From NCBI GenBank assembly GCA_008477525.1, contig SPDT01000005.1:1054001-1118000 (forward strand): 64,000 nt of DNA, given 5' to 3'. The notes below the pieces were generated by a model. The model was not told the origin of the DNA. It searched no databases and saw nothing but the letters and a program-made list of their open reading frames with translations. The first letter of the stretch is position 1. The number at the start of each line of letters is the position of its first letter. The translations under genes were made by a program, and so were the position numbers. This DNA is from Hypomyces perniciosus (taxonomy: Eukaryota > Ascomycota > Sordariomycetes > Hypocreales > Hypocreaceae). This document shows, piece by piece, positions 12,999 to 24,517 of the stretch.

Positions 12999-14360
12999 TC
13001 AATTGTACGCATACGCCAACTCACTTCGAATTGGGAGGTTCTTCGAGCGGTTGCCGGGGAACGCTCCAGCAACCCAAGCAAGCTTCACTTCCTTCCGCAA
13101 AAGAAGGCAGTAGGTCGAGCCTCCGTGGTGGAACATGCCAATCTCTTCACCCTTGTCGACATGTTGTGGCCAGTTCTTCTGGAACTTTTCTAGAATTTCG
13201 CAGGACGAAACGTCAGCCATGCCAATGTACATGACACACGCGAGGCCAATCGGCTCGGGAGCCTGAATGAAGAACATTGCACGAGCGGCAACATGGCTGA
13301 TGTACCCCTGGGCACGATCAGGAGCAGCTGGGTCAGGGCCCTCGGGAGAAGTAAATCCCGTGATAGTGGGTTCCGAAAAATAGGTCCCCTTGATGACTTT
13401 GGAGTAGAGAACGTCACCAGAAACAGGGGAGTTCCAACGATGGTAGGACGTGGCGCTCAGGAAGGCCTGGTAAACCGTGCCACCGACAAACTGGGACGCA
13501 TATTCGTGATGGTCCATCATCTCGGCAACAGAGTATGGCTGGCCCTTAAGCCAGAAGGTGTCAAACTCTTTGACATCCGACTGGAGCGCAAATGCCTTGG
13601 ATTCGCATGAGTTGACAATCCATTCATTCTTGTCTGGGTAAGCAACAGGTCGGATGGTGTCGAAATTGCGGAACCTTCGGATAAAGAAGTCATCCCACGA
13701 CGTGAAGCCCCAGTGAGTGGGGTCAGTGGCTGGGTCACATTGGAAGAGTTGCTGGAAGGTAAGTTCTTTGCCTTCGACATTGGTGTCGGCTTCGATGTAT
13801 TCCAGAGCTTCCTGGCCCAACCACCCATCTTCGGTAGTGGTAATCACGTACAGAGACTTGTCTGTCATCAAAACGTCGTTGCTCCAGGTTTCGAGGATCT
13901 CCTTGAGGCTGTCATTGACTTCAGCCTTGAGGAAGAAGGCATAACCACTGGCGGTACCCATGGGCCAGTCCAGAATGGCGTTGAATGGGAACCCGATCAG
14001 GCCGACTTCATACTCGAGCTTCCTCCAGGATGGCGCCTTTTTGGTCATGATGATTTCAAAGAGATAAAGCATCTCTTCATAGGATTCAACCTGCTTGTTT
14101 CCAACCGGGTCTTCATTATAGGGTGCCTTGTCAGGAACTTCATCGAACATGGCCGAGGCCAACATGCGGAGCTCGGCAGTGCTTTCAATGAGCTCCTTGA
14201 ACTTTTGAATAGGAGGGGAGAGAGCTTTTGGTCTCCTCTGTCTCGATTCCCTGACCAATTCTCGGAGCCAGTCAATCATGACCTTGGGGTTTTCCGGCAG
14301 CCAGCCGCCGACCCTCCTGGGGGCGCGTCGCCGAATGGGGAGAGGCATGGGAGTCGCCAT
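12999..14360 (-). CDS. phosphatidylserine decarboxylase-like pyruvoyl enzyme
   Basis: Single-exon gene, 453 residues. Members of this branch carry a roughly 130-residue N-terminal helical domain (here RELVRESRQRR...FKELIES...LRMLASAMFDEVP) ahead of the PSD core and include fungal amino-acid decarboxylases such as tryptophan decarboxylases. The core shows DPTHWGFTSWDDFFIRRFR and ends with HHGGSTYCLLL. The GGST motif (Ser about 415) is where PSD-type proenzymes cut themselves to form the pyruvoyl cofactor; classical PSDs have LGST, so the first position differs. No mitochondrial presequence or membrane helix is obvious, which argues for a soluble enzyme acting on a small substrate rather than phosphatidylserine. 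The substrate cannot be deduced. No biosynthetic partners flank it. Confidence 0.8.
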   Translation of the reverse strand: MATPMPLPIRRRAPRRVGGWLPENPKVMIDWLRELVRESRQRRPKALSPPIQKFKELIESTAELRMLASAMFDEVPDKAPYNEDPVGNKQVESYEEMLYLFEIIMTKKAPSWRKLEYEVGLIGFPFNAILDWPMGTASGYAFFLKAEVNDSLKEILETWSNDVLMTDKSLYVITTTEDGWLGQEALEYIEADTNVEGKELTFQQLFQCDPATDPTHWGFTSWDDFFIRRFRNFDTIRPVAYPDKNEWIVNSCESKAFALQSDVKEFDTFWLKGQPYSVAEMMDHHEYASQFVGGTVYQAFLSATSYHRWNSPVSGDVLYSKVIKGTYFSEPTITGFTSPEGPDPAAPDRAQGYISHVAARAMFFIQAPEPIGLACVMYIGMADVSSCEILEKFQKNWPQHVDKGEEIGMFHHGGSTYCLLLRKEVKLAWVAGAFPGNRSKNLPIRSELAYAYN

Positions 14361-14476
14361 GATTAAGTTGTTGATAGCTTAGGCGAGTAAGATGGTGATT
14401 GTCTTGAGAACTGTTCAAGAGACTCTGGTGAGAAGGTTGAGGATATGGGGTCAGGAACTCTGGAGATTGACCAGCT

Positions 14477-14484
14477 TATTTATA
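14477..14484 (-). promoter_or_regulatory. TATA box upstream of the PSD-like gene
   Basis: On the minus strand this reads TATAAATA, about 120 nt upstream of the start codon at 14360, a usual position for a fungal core promoter with a short leader. Assigned on sequence and spacing only. Confidence 0.4.
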
Positions 14485-15527
14485 ACTCCCTGGAATACGA
14501 TTATACGGGCATATATTCCTGCTCAGGTGATGATTCATGACCTCCCTGGCTATGCGTCGGATGTCGCTTCTCTTCTCCTCTTTCATGCTCCGAACACACA
14601 TGCACTCCGCCCTTCGCGATGTCTTGGCTGATGAATTAGAAGACAGATTGAGTATTCACTTCAAAGTTTCTCATGCATACTGCATCCATCAACAATGATG
14701 TATGACGTGTATGTGATTGAAGCAAAGAGGAGGTGGTGGATTGGGGTAGCAGAGAATATATCTGCATATGTACCCCTCTCCTATGAAGCTTCGTGACTGG
14801 CTGATACACGACCACCTTTACAGAAGAGTGATCAATCACGTAGTATTATTGACTGAAATATTGCCAGCTGAAAAGTCTTGGTTGTATTGCATTGCATCCA
14901 ATACCACCTCGTATATCCCCTCACGCGAGACGAAGTGGTTATCATTGGCTATATGATATTTGCCACAGTTGCAGGTTCTCGGCCTTGGCCCCAGATGAAA
15001 TACGACTTGATTACGACGCAAACTTGGGGGAGAGGGAAGAGAGAAGAGAGGATACCTATCCGTTCTCTTGTTTATTCACATGCCACATCGCATGTTCGTA
15101 GTTGAGCGGCTCTGATATGGCCTTTTTGTTCTATGCATCTCCACCGATTGAGGCAGAGCACATAAACAGAATGAAGCCATCACTAAGCACATACGACCAT
15201 AGGTAGTGGAGAATTCGGGGTCCCGTCAAGCTCTTTTCTTGAGTTCGATGTCTTCCATTTTTTGCATCCCAATACTCCAACTTTGGAGTCACATGATTCC
15301 GTTTTTGGAGGACAATGAACCCCGCGCTAAGCAATCTACCACGGTTAAGTCACCTGACCTAACCATAGAAAACGGAGCTCTCACTGCCACCGTTTTATAC
15401 ACGGCAGCAGTTCCGACGTCGGTGGTGTACTTGCATCCCGACATTTACGGGCATAGCCAGCTATTAGGTTCACACCTCCTCCAGTACAAGGGCCAGGGTG
15501 AATCCCAACCAATAAAATAGCGACACG
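14485..15527. other. Intergenic, nothing recognised
   Basis: Stretch between the PSD-like promoter and the mariner remnant. No supported gene, RNA gene or structured repeat was seen. Confidence 0.4.
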
Positions 15528-15785
15528 CAGTGACCCTGCCTGGGGAGCCTACGCATGGACGCAGTGAGTAGGCAGTCACTCCCCTTAAAATAGGTCATGC
15601 GGGTGAAGGAAAACAGCAGCGCACTAACAAAATACACCTCACATGTGTGTGGATTTGTTAGTGTGTATGCAGTGTTTACTTTCAATCCCTTGGTGGTGTA
15701 CTCGTAGTTCCTGGCGATAAAATGTAGGATACTGTTCTGAGATAATGACTAGCGAAGGCTTAACCTGCGACGTCTGTAGGTATTA
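15528..15785 (+). repeat. Terminal repeat of a mariner-like element, copy 1
   Basis: Begins near CAGTGACCCTG and includes AGGTCATGCGGGTGAAGGAAA. A hairpin follows, whose arms start CACTAACAAA and end TTTGTTAGTG. The segment ends near ACCTGCGACGTCTGTAGGTA. It closely resembles 27160-27455 and partly 39636-39712. In this copy it abuts the truncated transposase reading frame, so it is taken to be that element's 3' end. Confidence 0.65.
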
Positions 15786-16440
15786 GTATTGAAATGTGGC
15801 AGAAGCTGCGCTATGAAGTCTTCAAACAAATCACTATCTGTTAATCCTTGGTATACTCGCCTGAGAATGATGCCATCTTGCGCGTATGCAGGAAGAATAT
15901 GCCACCTTTTTCCACGACCGAACTTCATAACCTGGACAGGTGAGGTCCCCTTAGGAGACCACCCCCAACGCCGAAATCCAGCCCTTCTATCGCAGCCAGA
16001 CTCATCGACAAAGACCAGATGGTAGGACTCATATCCGAGATCCTATGTAGATAATAATCTCGAAGGTCGGCATCCCGTTGCTGTGCGATACGACGGATCG
16101 TTGTTCTAGCCCAGCCTATTGATTGTAGGGTCTGACCGATCGCTCTTTCTAATACCTTGTTTCCAAACTTATCATAGAGGAAGTCTACTAACTCGCAACG
16201 ATACATATCCGGCCGTTCGGTCAGTATTTCACATAGGGCCTTGTGCATAGGTGGTGTAATACTGCTACGGCGTCCGACGCGGTTTGGGGTTGCCCTTGGC
16301 ATTTCGGATATTTCTGAACGGATTCTTTAGACGGCTCGCACACTACAAGAGGCAGCCGGGGCTATTATCTTAATCTCAAACCCTTCTTTTAGAATGGCGT
16401 TAATCAGGCTACGCTGTGTGATAGACAGTTGTGGCGCCAT
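15780..16440 (-). pseudogene. Tc1/mariner (IS630-like) transposase, broken
   Basis: Minus-strand remnant of a cut-and-paste DDE transposase. Reading from the ATG at 16440, an N-terminal helix-turn-helix region (QLSITQRSLINAILKEG) leads to an in-frame TAA at 16327-16329, where the context (SVRAV-stop-RIRSEI) suggests an original Gln codon. After ITPPMHKALCEIL...LQSIGWARTTIRRIAQQ the frame slips by one base near 16047, then resumes as the catalytic strand YHLVFVDESGCDRR, which carries the first catalytic Asp. Coding similarity stops at about 15780, so the second Asp and the third acidic residue are missing. A CAA to TAA change is typical of RIP. The element cannot encode an active enzyme. Confidence 0.8.
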
Positions 16441-18243
16441 GACTGTGCCTGTAACAACGGAAGCGCCAATTCTGGCTTGGTAGAAAAAGCGAAAGCAAGA
16501 AAGGTGGGAAGATCAGATGGGCTCAAGGCTGGGCGGGCGTGACCAACAGTGGGGTTAAACGTCCAGTTTTGCCTTTGTTAGATACTCCCTCAGTACCTCC
16601 CTGCTACAGGTGCATTCACGTAAAGCCACACAAGCCACGGGCCAACCCCGCGGTTCCTTAGGGTTAACTAAGAAACCGGCGACACTCAATTGGCCTTTTA
16701 CTGTATGTCATTCTCGATTTATGCGCCAGGGGGACGGTGCTCACAGATTGGAAACAGAACGTCAAATCGACAGCTCCGTGCTCATCCCCATTTTCATCCA
16801 TATGAACATAGGCTCGCCCGATGTCGATAGTTGGCAGACTACTTATTATTGTATGCGCGGAAGCTTCAGCACCCCGTTAGATAAGCGTAGAGAATACAGT
16901 ATGATTAGATAATGGACTCCTATTAAGGCAAAAGGATTACCAGTGCACATTTGCCCGCATATCACTGGCAGTGTATATTCTATTGTCCCAAGGGTTTCCA
17001 TTTCGCACGGTATCTGTACTGTCCAGTCGAGGCCGAAATTTCTTCGTCCAAGAGCATATGTATTTATTATTGTGAACAGTCCAAGTATGGCATTTTATCA
17101 CACAGAATGTGGACGTACTGTACATACACATAGGATAGGACAGTTTCCGTGGATATTTTTCGGACGACTGTCCGTCTTGACATAGGCCAATTGTCTGCAA
17201 GTGGAAAAGTCAGACCAACGAGTGAACTGCAAAATTTCCGCTGGCAGAATAAGGCGGTGTAGCATGGTAGTACTTTTCTTCTGCCAGCAGAAAAGGGCTG
17301 TACAAAGCATAGGCATGCCAGTGGTGCTGCTCGGAGCCAGCTCGATTCGCCTTCAAGAAAGACGACGAGCAAGGCCAAGCGAGCTTCAGCCACGAGAGCC
17401 AGATATACACCCCAGAAAGTGACCTCCTCATCGAGTTGAAAGAAGGAGGGGAGAAGCTTGCGTGGCCCGAGATCCATCGGCGGTTCAGGGAGACATGCCC
17501 AGGGCGGTCCGTCGAGAGCGTACAGGTACATTACTCTACGAAGCTCAAAAGTTGGGGGAGATCGTAGCATGTTGTTGGCGGTAGATGTCAGAATCACCTG
17601 CCAGGAGCCGTTAGACCTGGTATTCAGGAATGGATGCTCGAGGGGGTGAGAAGTGAAGCAACTAAGGTCTTTGGGTGGGTCTTCGTCAACACACCAATCA
17701 CGTCACCAAAGCGGGGGAAAATATATCGCGTGTTCAAGTCCTACTTTCCAGCAACTTAATCATTCCTACTTCCTCTTTAACTTCATACAGTAACGCATAT
17801 AAAGAGCTCCGACGCTCCATCCCCGAAAGAACTGCCTAGACTGGGATTTCTTATTCATACACGGCGAGTGTCTTTTAATCAATGAAACATGTTACGTGTC
17901 CATCCGGCGACTGCTCAAGAAACGTCACCTAGGCATCAAACTTCCCTGAGCTCCTAGCCGAGTTTTCGTCTTTTCGGGGATTCCGCTTCCCTGAACTGTC
18001 GTCCTCAGAGGCGAGCCTTGTCTTGGTCGAGCAGAAACCCAGCGTCGGCATCGTTCGTGGGTATGTTCTTCCGGTGAACGCGGAAATGAGGACTCAATCT
18101 GGTTGACCGCCGACGCAGATTATCCCCGGCAATGTACTCCTAGATCGCTGGAATTGAATAGCTTTGCTTTTGCCAGCCTTCATCCTCTCCCATTGCTAAC
18201 CTCGCCACCCATTGATGGAAGTCCCTTGGCCGCGATTCGGTGA
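16441..18243. other. Intergenic, weak structure only
   Basis: No gene is supported. A minus-strand open frame at 17067-17597 lacks any motif and has no splice partner. An imperfect inverted pair (CGCTGGCAGAATAAG near 17240 and CTTCTGCCAGCAG near 17280) is present. The last 400 bases are presumably the 3' flank of the NLR gene. Confidence 0.35.
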
Positions 18244-21200
18244 CTATGGCCTGAACTGATCTTGCTGATTTGGAATAGAAGCTCTCCTGAAACCCTCTGG
18301 CATGCTGACCCAGGAGCTACCATCCTCAACATACCAACTCACCTGTTCCTTGAAACTGCGCCGCAGCAATATCCAGTATAAGGATGTCATAAATCGACCG
18401 TTGAGAAGTATAGAATAGAATTCTACATGCCTCCTTAGAATAGCCTCTGCCAAGTCGCTCGCTCTTTCGGATTCTAGTTGTAACGCTAAGGCTTGAAGGA
18501 TTGCTTCTGGTAAGGTTGATTGACTACGCAAGACATCCATGGCAGCCCCTCTGACGTACTCCCCTGGGTCCTCTAACCGTGCCGCCACGGCTTGGAGGAT
18601 CGCTTCTGGTAAAGTCGACTGACCACGCAAGACATCCGCGGCAGCCCCTCTGATATACTCCTCTGGGTCCTCTAACCGTGCCGCCACGGCTTGGAGGATT
18701 GCTTCTGATAAGGTCGATTGACCACTTAAAGCATCTGCGGCAGCCCCTTTAATATCTTCCTCTGGGTCCTCTAACTGTGCCGCTACGGCTTGGACGATTG
18801 CTTCTGGTAAGGTCGACTGACCACCTAAGGCATGCGCGGCAGCCCGTCTAACGTTCCCCTCTGGGTCCTTTAACCGTGCCGCTACGGCTTGGACAATTGC
18901 TTCTGGTAAGGTCGACTGACCACGCAAGACATCCGCAGCAGACCCTCTGATATACTCCTCTGGATCCTCTAACCGTGCCGCCACGGCTTGGAGGATTGCT
19001 TCTGGTAAGGTTGATTGATAACCTAAGGCGTCTATAGCAGCCCTTCTAACGTACTCCCCTGGGTCCTCTAACCGTGCCGCTACGGCTTGGACGATTGCTT
19101 CTGGTAAGGTCGACTGACCACGCAAGACATCCGCGGCAGCCCCTCTGATATACTCCTCTGGGTCCTCTAACCGTGCCGCTACGGCTTGGAGGATTGCTTC
19201 TGGTAAGGTCGATTGACCACTTAAAGTATCTGCGGCAGCCCCTTTAATATCTTCCTCTGGGTCCTCTAACTCTGCCGCTATAACTTGGAAGGTCGCTTCT
19301 GGTAAGTTCGATTGACCAGTTAAGATACCCACGGCAGCGCTTCTAACGTCCTCATCTGGGTCCTCTAACCGTGCTACTACAGCTTGGACGATCGCTTCTG
19401 GTAAGGTCGATTGACCATTCAAGGCATCCGCGGCGGCCTGTCTGATATACTCCTCTGGGTCCTCTAACTGTGCCGCTATAGTTTGGAGGATCGTTTCTGG
19501 TAAGGCCGATTGGCCACTTAAGGCGTATATGGCAGCCCCTCTGACGTACTCCCCTGGGTCCTCTAACTGTGCCGCCACGGCTTGGAAGGTCGCTTCTGGT
19601 AAGGTCAACTGACTATGCAAGACATCCGCGGCAGCCCCTCTGATATACTCCTCTGAGTCCTCTAACCGTGCCGCCACGGCTTGGAGGATCACTTCTGGTA
19701 AGGTCGATTGACTACCCAAGATATTTATAGCAGCCTCTTTGACGTAATCCCCTGGGTCCTCTAACCGTGCCGCCACGGCTTGGAGGATTGCTTCTGGTAA
19801 GGTCGATTGACCACCTAAGGCATCCACGGCAGCCCCTCTGATGTACTCCCCTCTGATGTACTCCTCTGGGTCCTCTAACCGTGCCGCCACGGCTTGGAGG
19901 ATTGCTTCTGGTAAGGTCGATTGACCACCTAAGGCATCCGCGGCAGCCCGTCTGATATACTCCTCTGGGTCCTCTAACTGTGCCGCTATAGTTTGGAGGA
20001 TCGCTTCTGGTAAGGTCGATTGACTATTTAAGGCATCCACGGCAGCCCCTCTGACGTACTCCTCTGGGTCCTTTAACCGTGCCGCTATGGCTTGGAGGAT
20101 TGCTTCTGGTAAGGTCGATTGACCACTTAAGGCATCTGCGGTAGCCCCTCTGATATACTCCTTTGGGTCCTCTAACCGTGCTATTACGGCTTGGACGATT
20201 GCTTTTGGTAAGATCCTCGATAAGACATCCACGGCAGCCTGTCTGACATAACACTCTGGGTGTTCTAACCGTGCCATTACGGCTTGGACGATCGCTTCTA
20301 GTAAGGTCCATTGACCACCCAAGGCGTCCACGGCAGCCCGTCTAACGTTCCCCTCTGGGTCCTCTAACCGTGCCGCTATAGCTTGGAGGATCGCTTCTGG
20401 TAAGTTCGATTGACCACCCAAGGCGTCCACAACAGTCTGTCTAACGTACTTCTCTGGGTTCTCTAATTGCGCCGCTATGGCTTGGAGGATCGCTTCTGAC
20501 AAGTCTTCGTGAGAACTCTGTAGCATGCTACAGACCTCTATCTTCAAGCTTTCAGATGTTTGATCAGCTCCCAGCCAAGAAGCTGCTAGCTTGATGATGC
20601 TCGGCGGGATTCTTGGTCGTAGTGCTAGCCACCGCAGAATTATTTTCTTCCTCTCGTCAGACCCTTCTTGTAGGGCGGTTTCCAGGACTTGCTCAGGAAA
20701 TTCCACCTCGCTTGCAAGGCGCGCGCTTCGGGCGAAGTTGCATTCAAAGAATAGCCACTGCAAAAGTTTCTGTTCCAACTCTGTTCGAATTGGCATGCTC
20801 GAAGAGTAGACTTCGCTCAAGCAATGCATGACTAGCCGTTGATGCGTAGGGCCCAAAAGGTCGCGTGGTTCCTCCTCGATTGTCTGGAAGAAGTGGGGTG
20901 TCTCCCTCTCGGCGTCAAGTAAGCCGGCAACAAAGCGCCAAAAGACATCGTAATGTGCTGTGTACTTGTGTTTCCGAATGAAAGCGGCAGGTTCGGTGTT
21001 CTCCACCTTCCCATCGCTGAGTTGCAGACATTCGAGCGGTTCTCTAGCCTTCCACTGCCGTACAAAGTACCGCGCCGCAAAATACTCCTGGAAGGTCAGG
21101 TGTAAAAAGTGATAACTTCGGTTGCTGTGTTTCGGCGATGGATCTGAGGTTCGGAGAAAAGAGAGGCGTGGGAGCGTCTTGTCGAGCAAGAAAGTCGTCA

Positions 21201-23513
21201 TGGGGGGTTTGAATTGCTTAGATATGACGTTCCGATGGCTTGACTCGAAGTCTATCACATCGTTGTACAGCCCCGTAAAAGCAAGACCCTCAAGAAAATA
21301 GATCTCATCCTTGACGAGGTCTTCGATCTCTGACGGATGAGAACCCTGGATATGAGAATCGGTCACCGGCTCCCCGTCATGTTTTTTCTCCAATCGCAAG
21401 GCATCCTTCTTCCACAATCTTTGCTCGATGGCTTTGTAAACGTCTGTCAAGGTCTGCGGTATAGTTTCGGAATCGGAGCCGTCCCAGGTGAAGCAGAGCG
21501 CGTCTAGCTGAATTGGGATCCGAACAAGACTCTGGATAAGCCAATGATTGTGAAGGAAGGACTGGACCTCGTCGACTTTTTCTGGATCGTCTTTGAAGGC
21601 GTTTTCGACATACTCTTTCACTTGGTCTGGGTAGAATCCGATCGTTTCCAATTCGAGGTCAAGAGCACGGACGTCGAAAGCGCGGAGGCCAGCTGAAGAT
21701 ACGGCGTATGGCCGAGATGTGATGATGACGCTGGGCTGATTTAAAAGGGTTTGGAGGAAACGAGACATGTTGTCGTCGCGGCCCAAGCCCTGGGATACTT
21801 CATCCAGACCATCAAGGATAAACAGAGTCCTACCGCAGTTTGTGTCCAATGCACGCCACAACGCATTGGAGAGACGGCGGCCTTCCACGTGTTGCGAGAA
21901 ATACTCAGCGTAAAACAGTTCCTCAAGGTTGTATTGCAAGTCGCGTCGTGCTTTCAGCCTCCGTAAGGGCACCCAAAGCATGCGGTCGAACAAGTCATTC
22001 CATATGCCATGACGGGTAAAGTCATGGACAATCCTTTTGCACAGGGTAGTCTTCCCAACTCCTGCGCGTCCTCGAATCAGAATCCTTCTTGGTTGTGTGG
22101 TGCGGCCATCGGGTCCTTTGCGTGGGTTGAAGAGTGTCAGCAGCTCGACCCGAATCTCCTCAATCGGTGTCTCAACCTTGAGTCGAGCAAAGAGTGAGGT
22201 CTGGGAAGGCCGAGGCGCCGTATCTCCTTGCTTCGAGCGATCTGCGTTTCGGCCAGACTGCTCCACAATGGCAAGATTGATGTAGCATTGGTCCATGGAC
22301 AACGGCTTGCCCGAGAGTCGTTCAATCTTGAGCCTGTCCGGCGTATAGTGGTGATGGCGTATGAAGCTGTCAGCTTCCTCAAGTATAGATGGAGCCTGAA
22401 GGCTCCTTATCTCGGTTCTAAGCTCTTTATAGAGCCTATCCTCCCGCCCGCTACACTTATTGAGCCCGGAATGGTCGGTGTCGATAGGTATGAGTTTAGC
22501 TGCAGGACCCCTAGCTGATTCTTGATCAACAACCTGAGGGAAAAGGTTAGAAAGCTACTGATTGGTGTGAGAAGGCTCGCACCTACAAGGCCAATAGAAA
22601 ACCAGCGGAGCAGATAGGTGGGCTTCGTCTCGCAGAAGGAGACAATTGTAGTGTTACGCTGTCGGACCTCCTTCTGGCGGATGCAGGATCGAAACCGGCT
22701 TTCTAGGTCGGTGAGCTGGCTATGTTGACGTTTCAGAGATAGAACGAGGCCGGTATTGGACCCGAGGAACCCCGTCAAAAAGGCCGCAGCAGCTCCAATA
22801 GCAGATATTGACGAGCCCTGATGAGGGGTTCCGAGAAAAATGATGCCACACGTGTCGTCGATGATCAACCGCGAGTCAGCCTCGGACTTGCATAATGCCT
22901 TGAGAATGAGTGTTAGATCGAGCAACGAACCGAGCCCGGTTGACATACCTCTTTTATTATGATGCCACCAAAGCTGTGGCCGACGAAGATGAGGGGAAGG
23001 CGCTGGCAGGTCCGTTAGCAACGTCAGTTAGAGGGCATCGTGGACCTTACGCGGCCTGACCGGTTGGTCTGTAGTTGTGCCAGTAGTCTATCACCGATCT
23101 GCTGGGCTGTTTTCACGGGTGCATCGATCAGCCAGTCAGAGTTGTAGGCAAAACTCAGGATTCTCGCGTCTGGGAAGTCGTCTTTGAGCAGATCCCGGAG
23201 CAGGTGAACCTTCTTTAGACGGTGCGCAAGGTGTTTGTTGGCGGGGGTTTCGCGCATCCACGAGTACTCTGGATGGGCCCCCAGGCCATGGACGGCGACG
23301 ATCCTGTAAGGGAGAGTCAGTCGAGAGAGACGCGGCTCGAGTGGGCAGTGTGCTTCCTAACTCGAACCTGGCACCGGGCGGGTCAGAAACGACTTTAATT
23401 CCGTCCGGGCGGGGCCTTTGACTACGGCGATGGATCTTGACGACAGTGGGATAGAGCAATGCGGAGCCAAGGACCACGGCGAAGGTAGCGGCCCAGGATA
23501 TCCAGCCGACCAT
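18244..23513 (-). CDS. NLR protein: TM, alpha/beta-hydrolase, NACHT, HEAT repeats
   Basis: Five exons, 23368-23513, 23051-23303, 22949-23002, 22587-22898 and 18244-22533, join in frame to 1,684 residues. Order: an N-terminal membrane segment (WISWAATFAVVLGSALLY); a SesB-like alpha/beta-hydrolase with IVAVHGLGAHPEYSW, nucleophile Ser143 in VGHSFGGIIIK and candidate His276 in DTDHSG; a NACHT ATPase with Walker A GRAGVGKTT (about 410), Walker B LFILDGLDEVS (about 492-502) and the end motif FLHLTFQEYFAARYF; then twenty 33-residue HEAT-like repeats (945-1607) and a short tail. Fungal NLRs of this build are STAND receptors in which repeats sense a ligand and the NTPase switch activates the N-terminal effector, often in non-self recognition. 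The lipase-like effector role is inferred. The gene is intact. Confidence 0.88.
18478..20466 (-). repeat. Array of twenty 99 bp HEAT-like repeats
   Basis: In-frame tandem array of 1,989 bp inside the last exon of the NLR gene. The protein unit is LEDPEEYIRGAAADVL followed by RGQSTLPEAILQAVAAR; the variable positions sit mainly in the first helix and its following loop (EYI/EDI/GNV, RG/RR/RQ, VL/AL). Unit 3 is two residues short. Unit 7 carries an extra EYIRG from a 15 bp tandem duplication at about 19837-19866. Units near the C-terminal end are almost identical at DNA level, units near the N-terminal end more diverged. Confidence 0.9.
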
Positions 23514-24325
23514 GGCCACGGCTTGAATCCAAGGGTCGATGCCGATGTTGAATGGTTAAGAGAGCAGACTGCGAAAAATGCAACGTAAAAAAACGGCCAA
23601 AAGGAGAATGACGATGCGAATTGCAAATGAACAGGTAAGCGAAGCGCGAAGCTGTTAAGAATTGGGTGGAAGAATGGTGCGGACAGTGATCAGTTGGGAG
23701 ATGAGTCGTCCTGTTCTCGGTGAAGCGAACGATCGGCCTTGTTTTTCCTTTTCCAAGAGAGCTTATTTTAACTTCAACGGGCGCCATAATATGTCCCCTC
23801 TCCGGAAGTTACCGCCAAAATTATCCTTTCTCAAGCAAATCCTGATATGCCCGTTGTCTCCTCAAAAGCCTCCAAATCACTGTCGAAGACTTTCAAGCAT
23901 CCAGACACATCTATCATACCTCATCGCGATTGCCGAAGTGCGAGATGACATCAAGATGACAAACGGTAGGACGCCAACCAACCCTTTCCAATCCGCCACA
24001 AAATCTTTCTCGACGCCTAGGTCATAGTTGGTGGCCTGGGGTGGTGGCAGGAAGCGCTGGAAGTATATAATACCTAGCTGTGTACCGTCTAGGCGAGGCC
24101 GAGTGGGAGGGGTGGCTGCTTGCCGTGCGGGGCCGGGGATGTGGCGTTGGTGCAGCTCGCCTGCAAACCAAGCACTTTCTCCTCGGAGGCTCCCATCGAT
24201 CACATTCGCCACGTATCATCCTGCCGAATATAAAGCAGACGTAACAGCAGCGCGACCGTCGACAGGCAACAACGTCCGGTCGCGTCAATTCCAGGACTGC
24301 TTCTCAAGAGCGCCGCTTGTTAGAC
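23514..24325. promoter_or_regulatory. Divergent promoter region of the NLR and DUF6601-like genes
   Basis: About 0.8 kb separates the outward-facing starts of the NLR gene and the two-TM protein gene. No clear TATA box or operator was found and no third gene is supported here. A small open frame at 24028-24492 (+) overlaps the likely first exon of the downstream gene and is not believed. Confidence 0.35.
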
Positions 24326-24517
24326 ATGGCAACTTCTCGAAACGGAGGCGGAATGGGAAGGCAGCGGAGTCGAGTATTTCGCCCATCGTACTCTCTGTGA
24401 GACTGGCCCCGTTCGAGCTAACAATTCCGCTAACAGTCTCCTCCATTCTCCATCCGGCTCCTGAAGCAAAAGGACAACCGAGACGCCCCTGAGTCTCCAC
24501 TCAACAACGACCAACTC

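Noticed and set aside
13713..14366. 217-codon plus-strand frame opposite the PSD-like gene
   Set aside because: Antisense shadow of a well-supported coding exon; it has no motif of its own.
17067..17597. Minus-strand open frame of 176 codons
   Set aside because: No domain, no partner exon, composition looks random and it overlaps an inverted repeat.
18478..20466. Regularly spaced repeats resembling a CRISPR array
   Set aside because: The period is 99 bp, in frame, without unique spacers, and encodes a HEAT-like protein repeat inside a NACHT gene.
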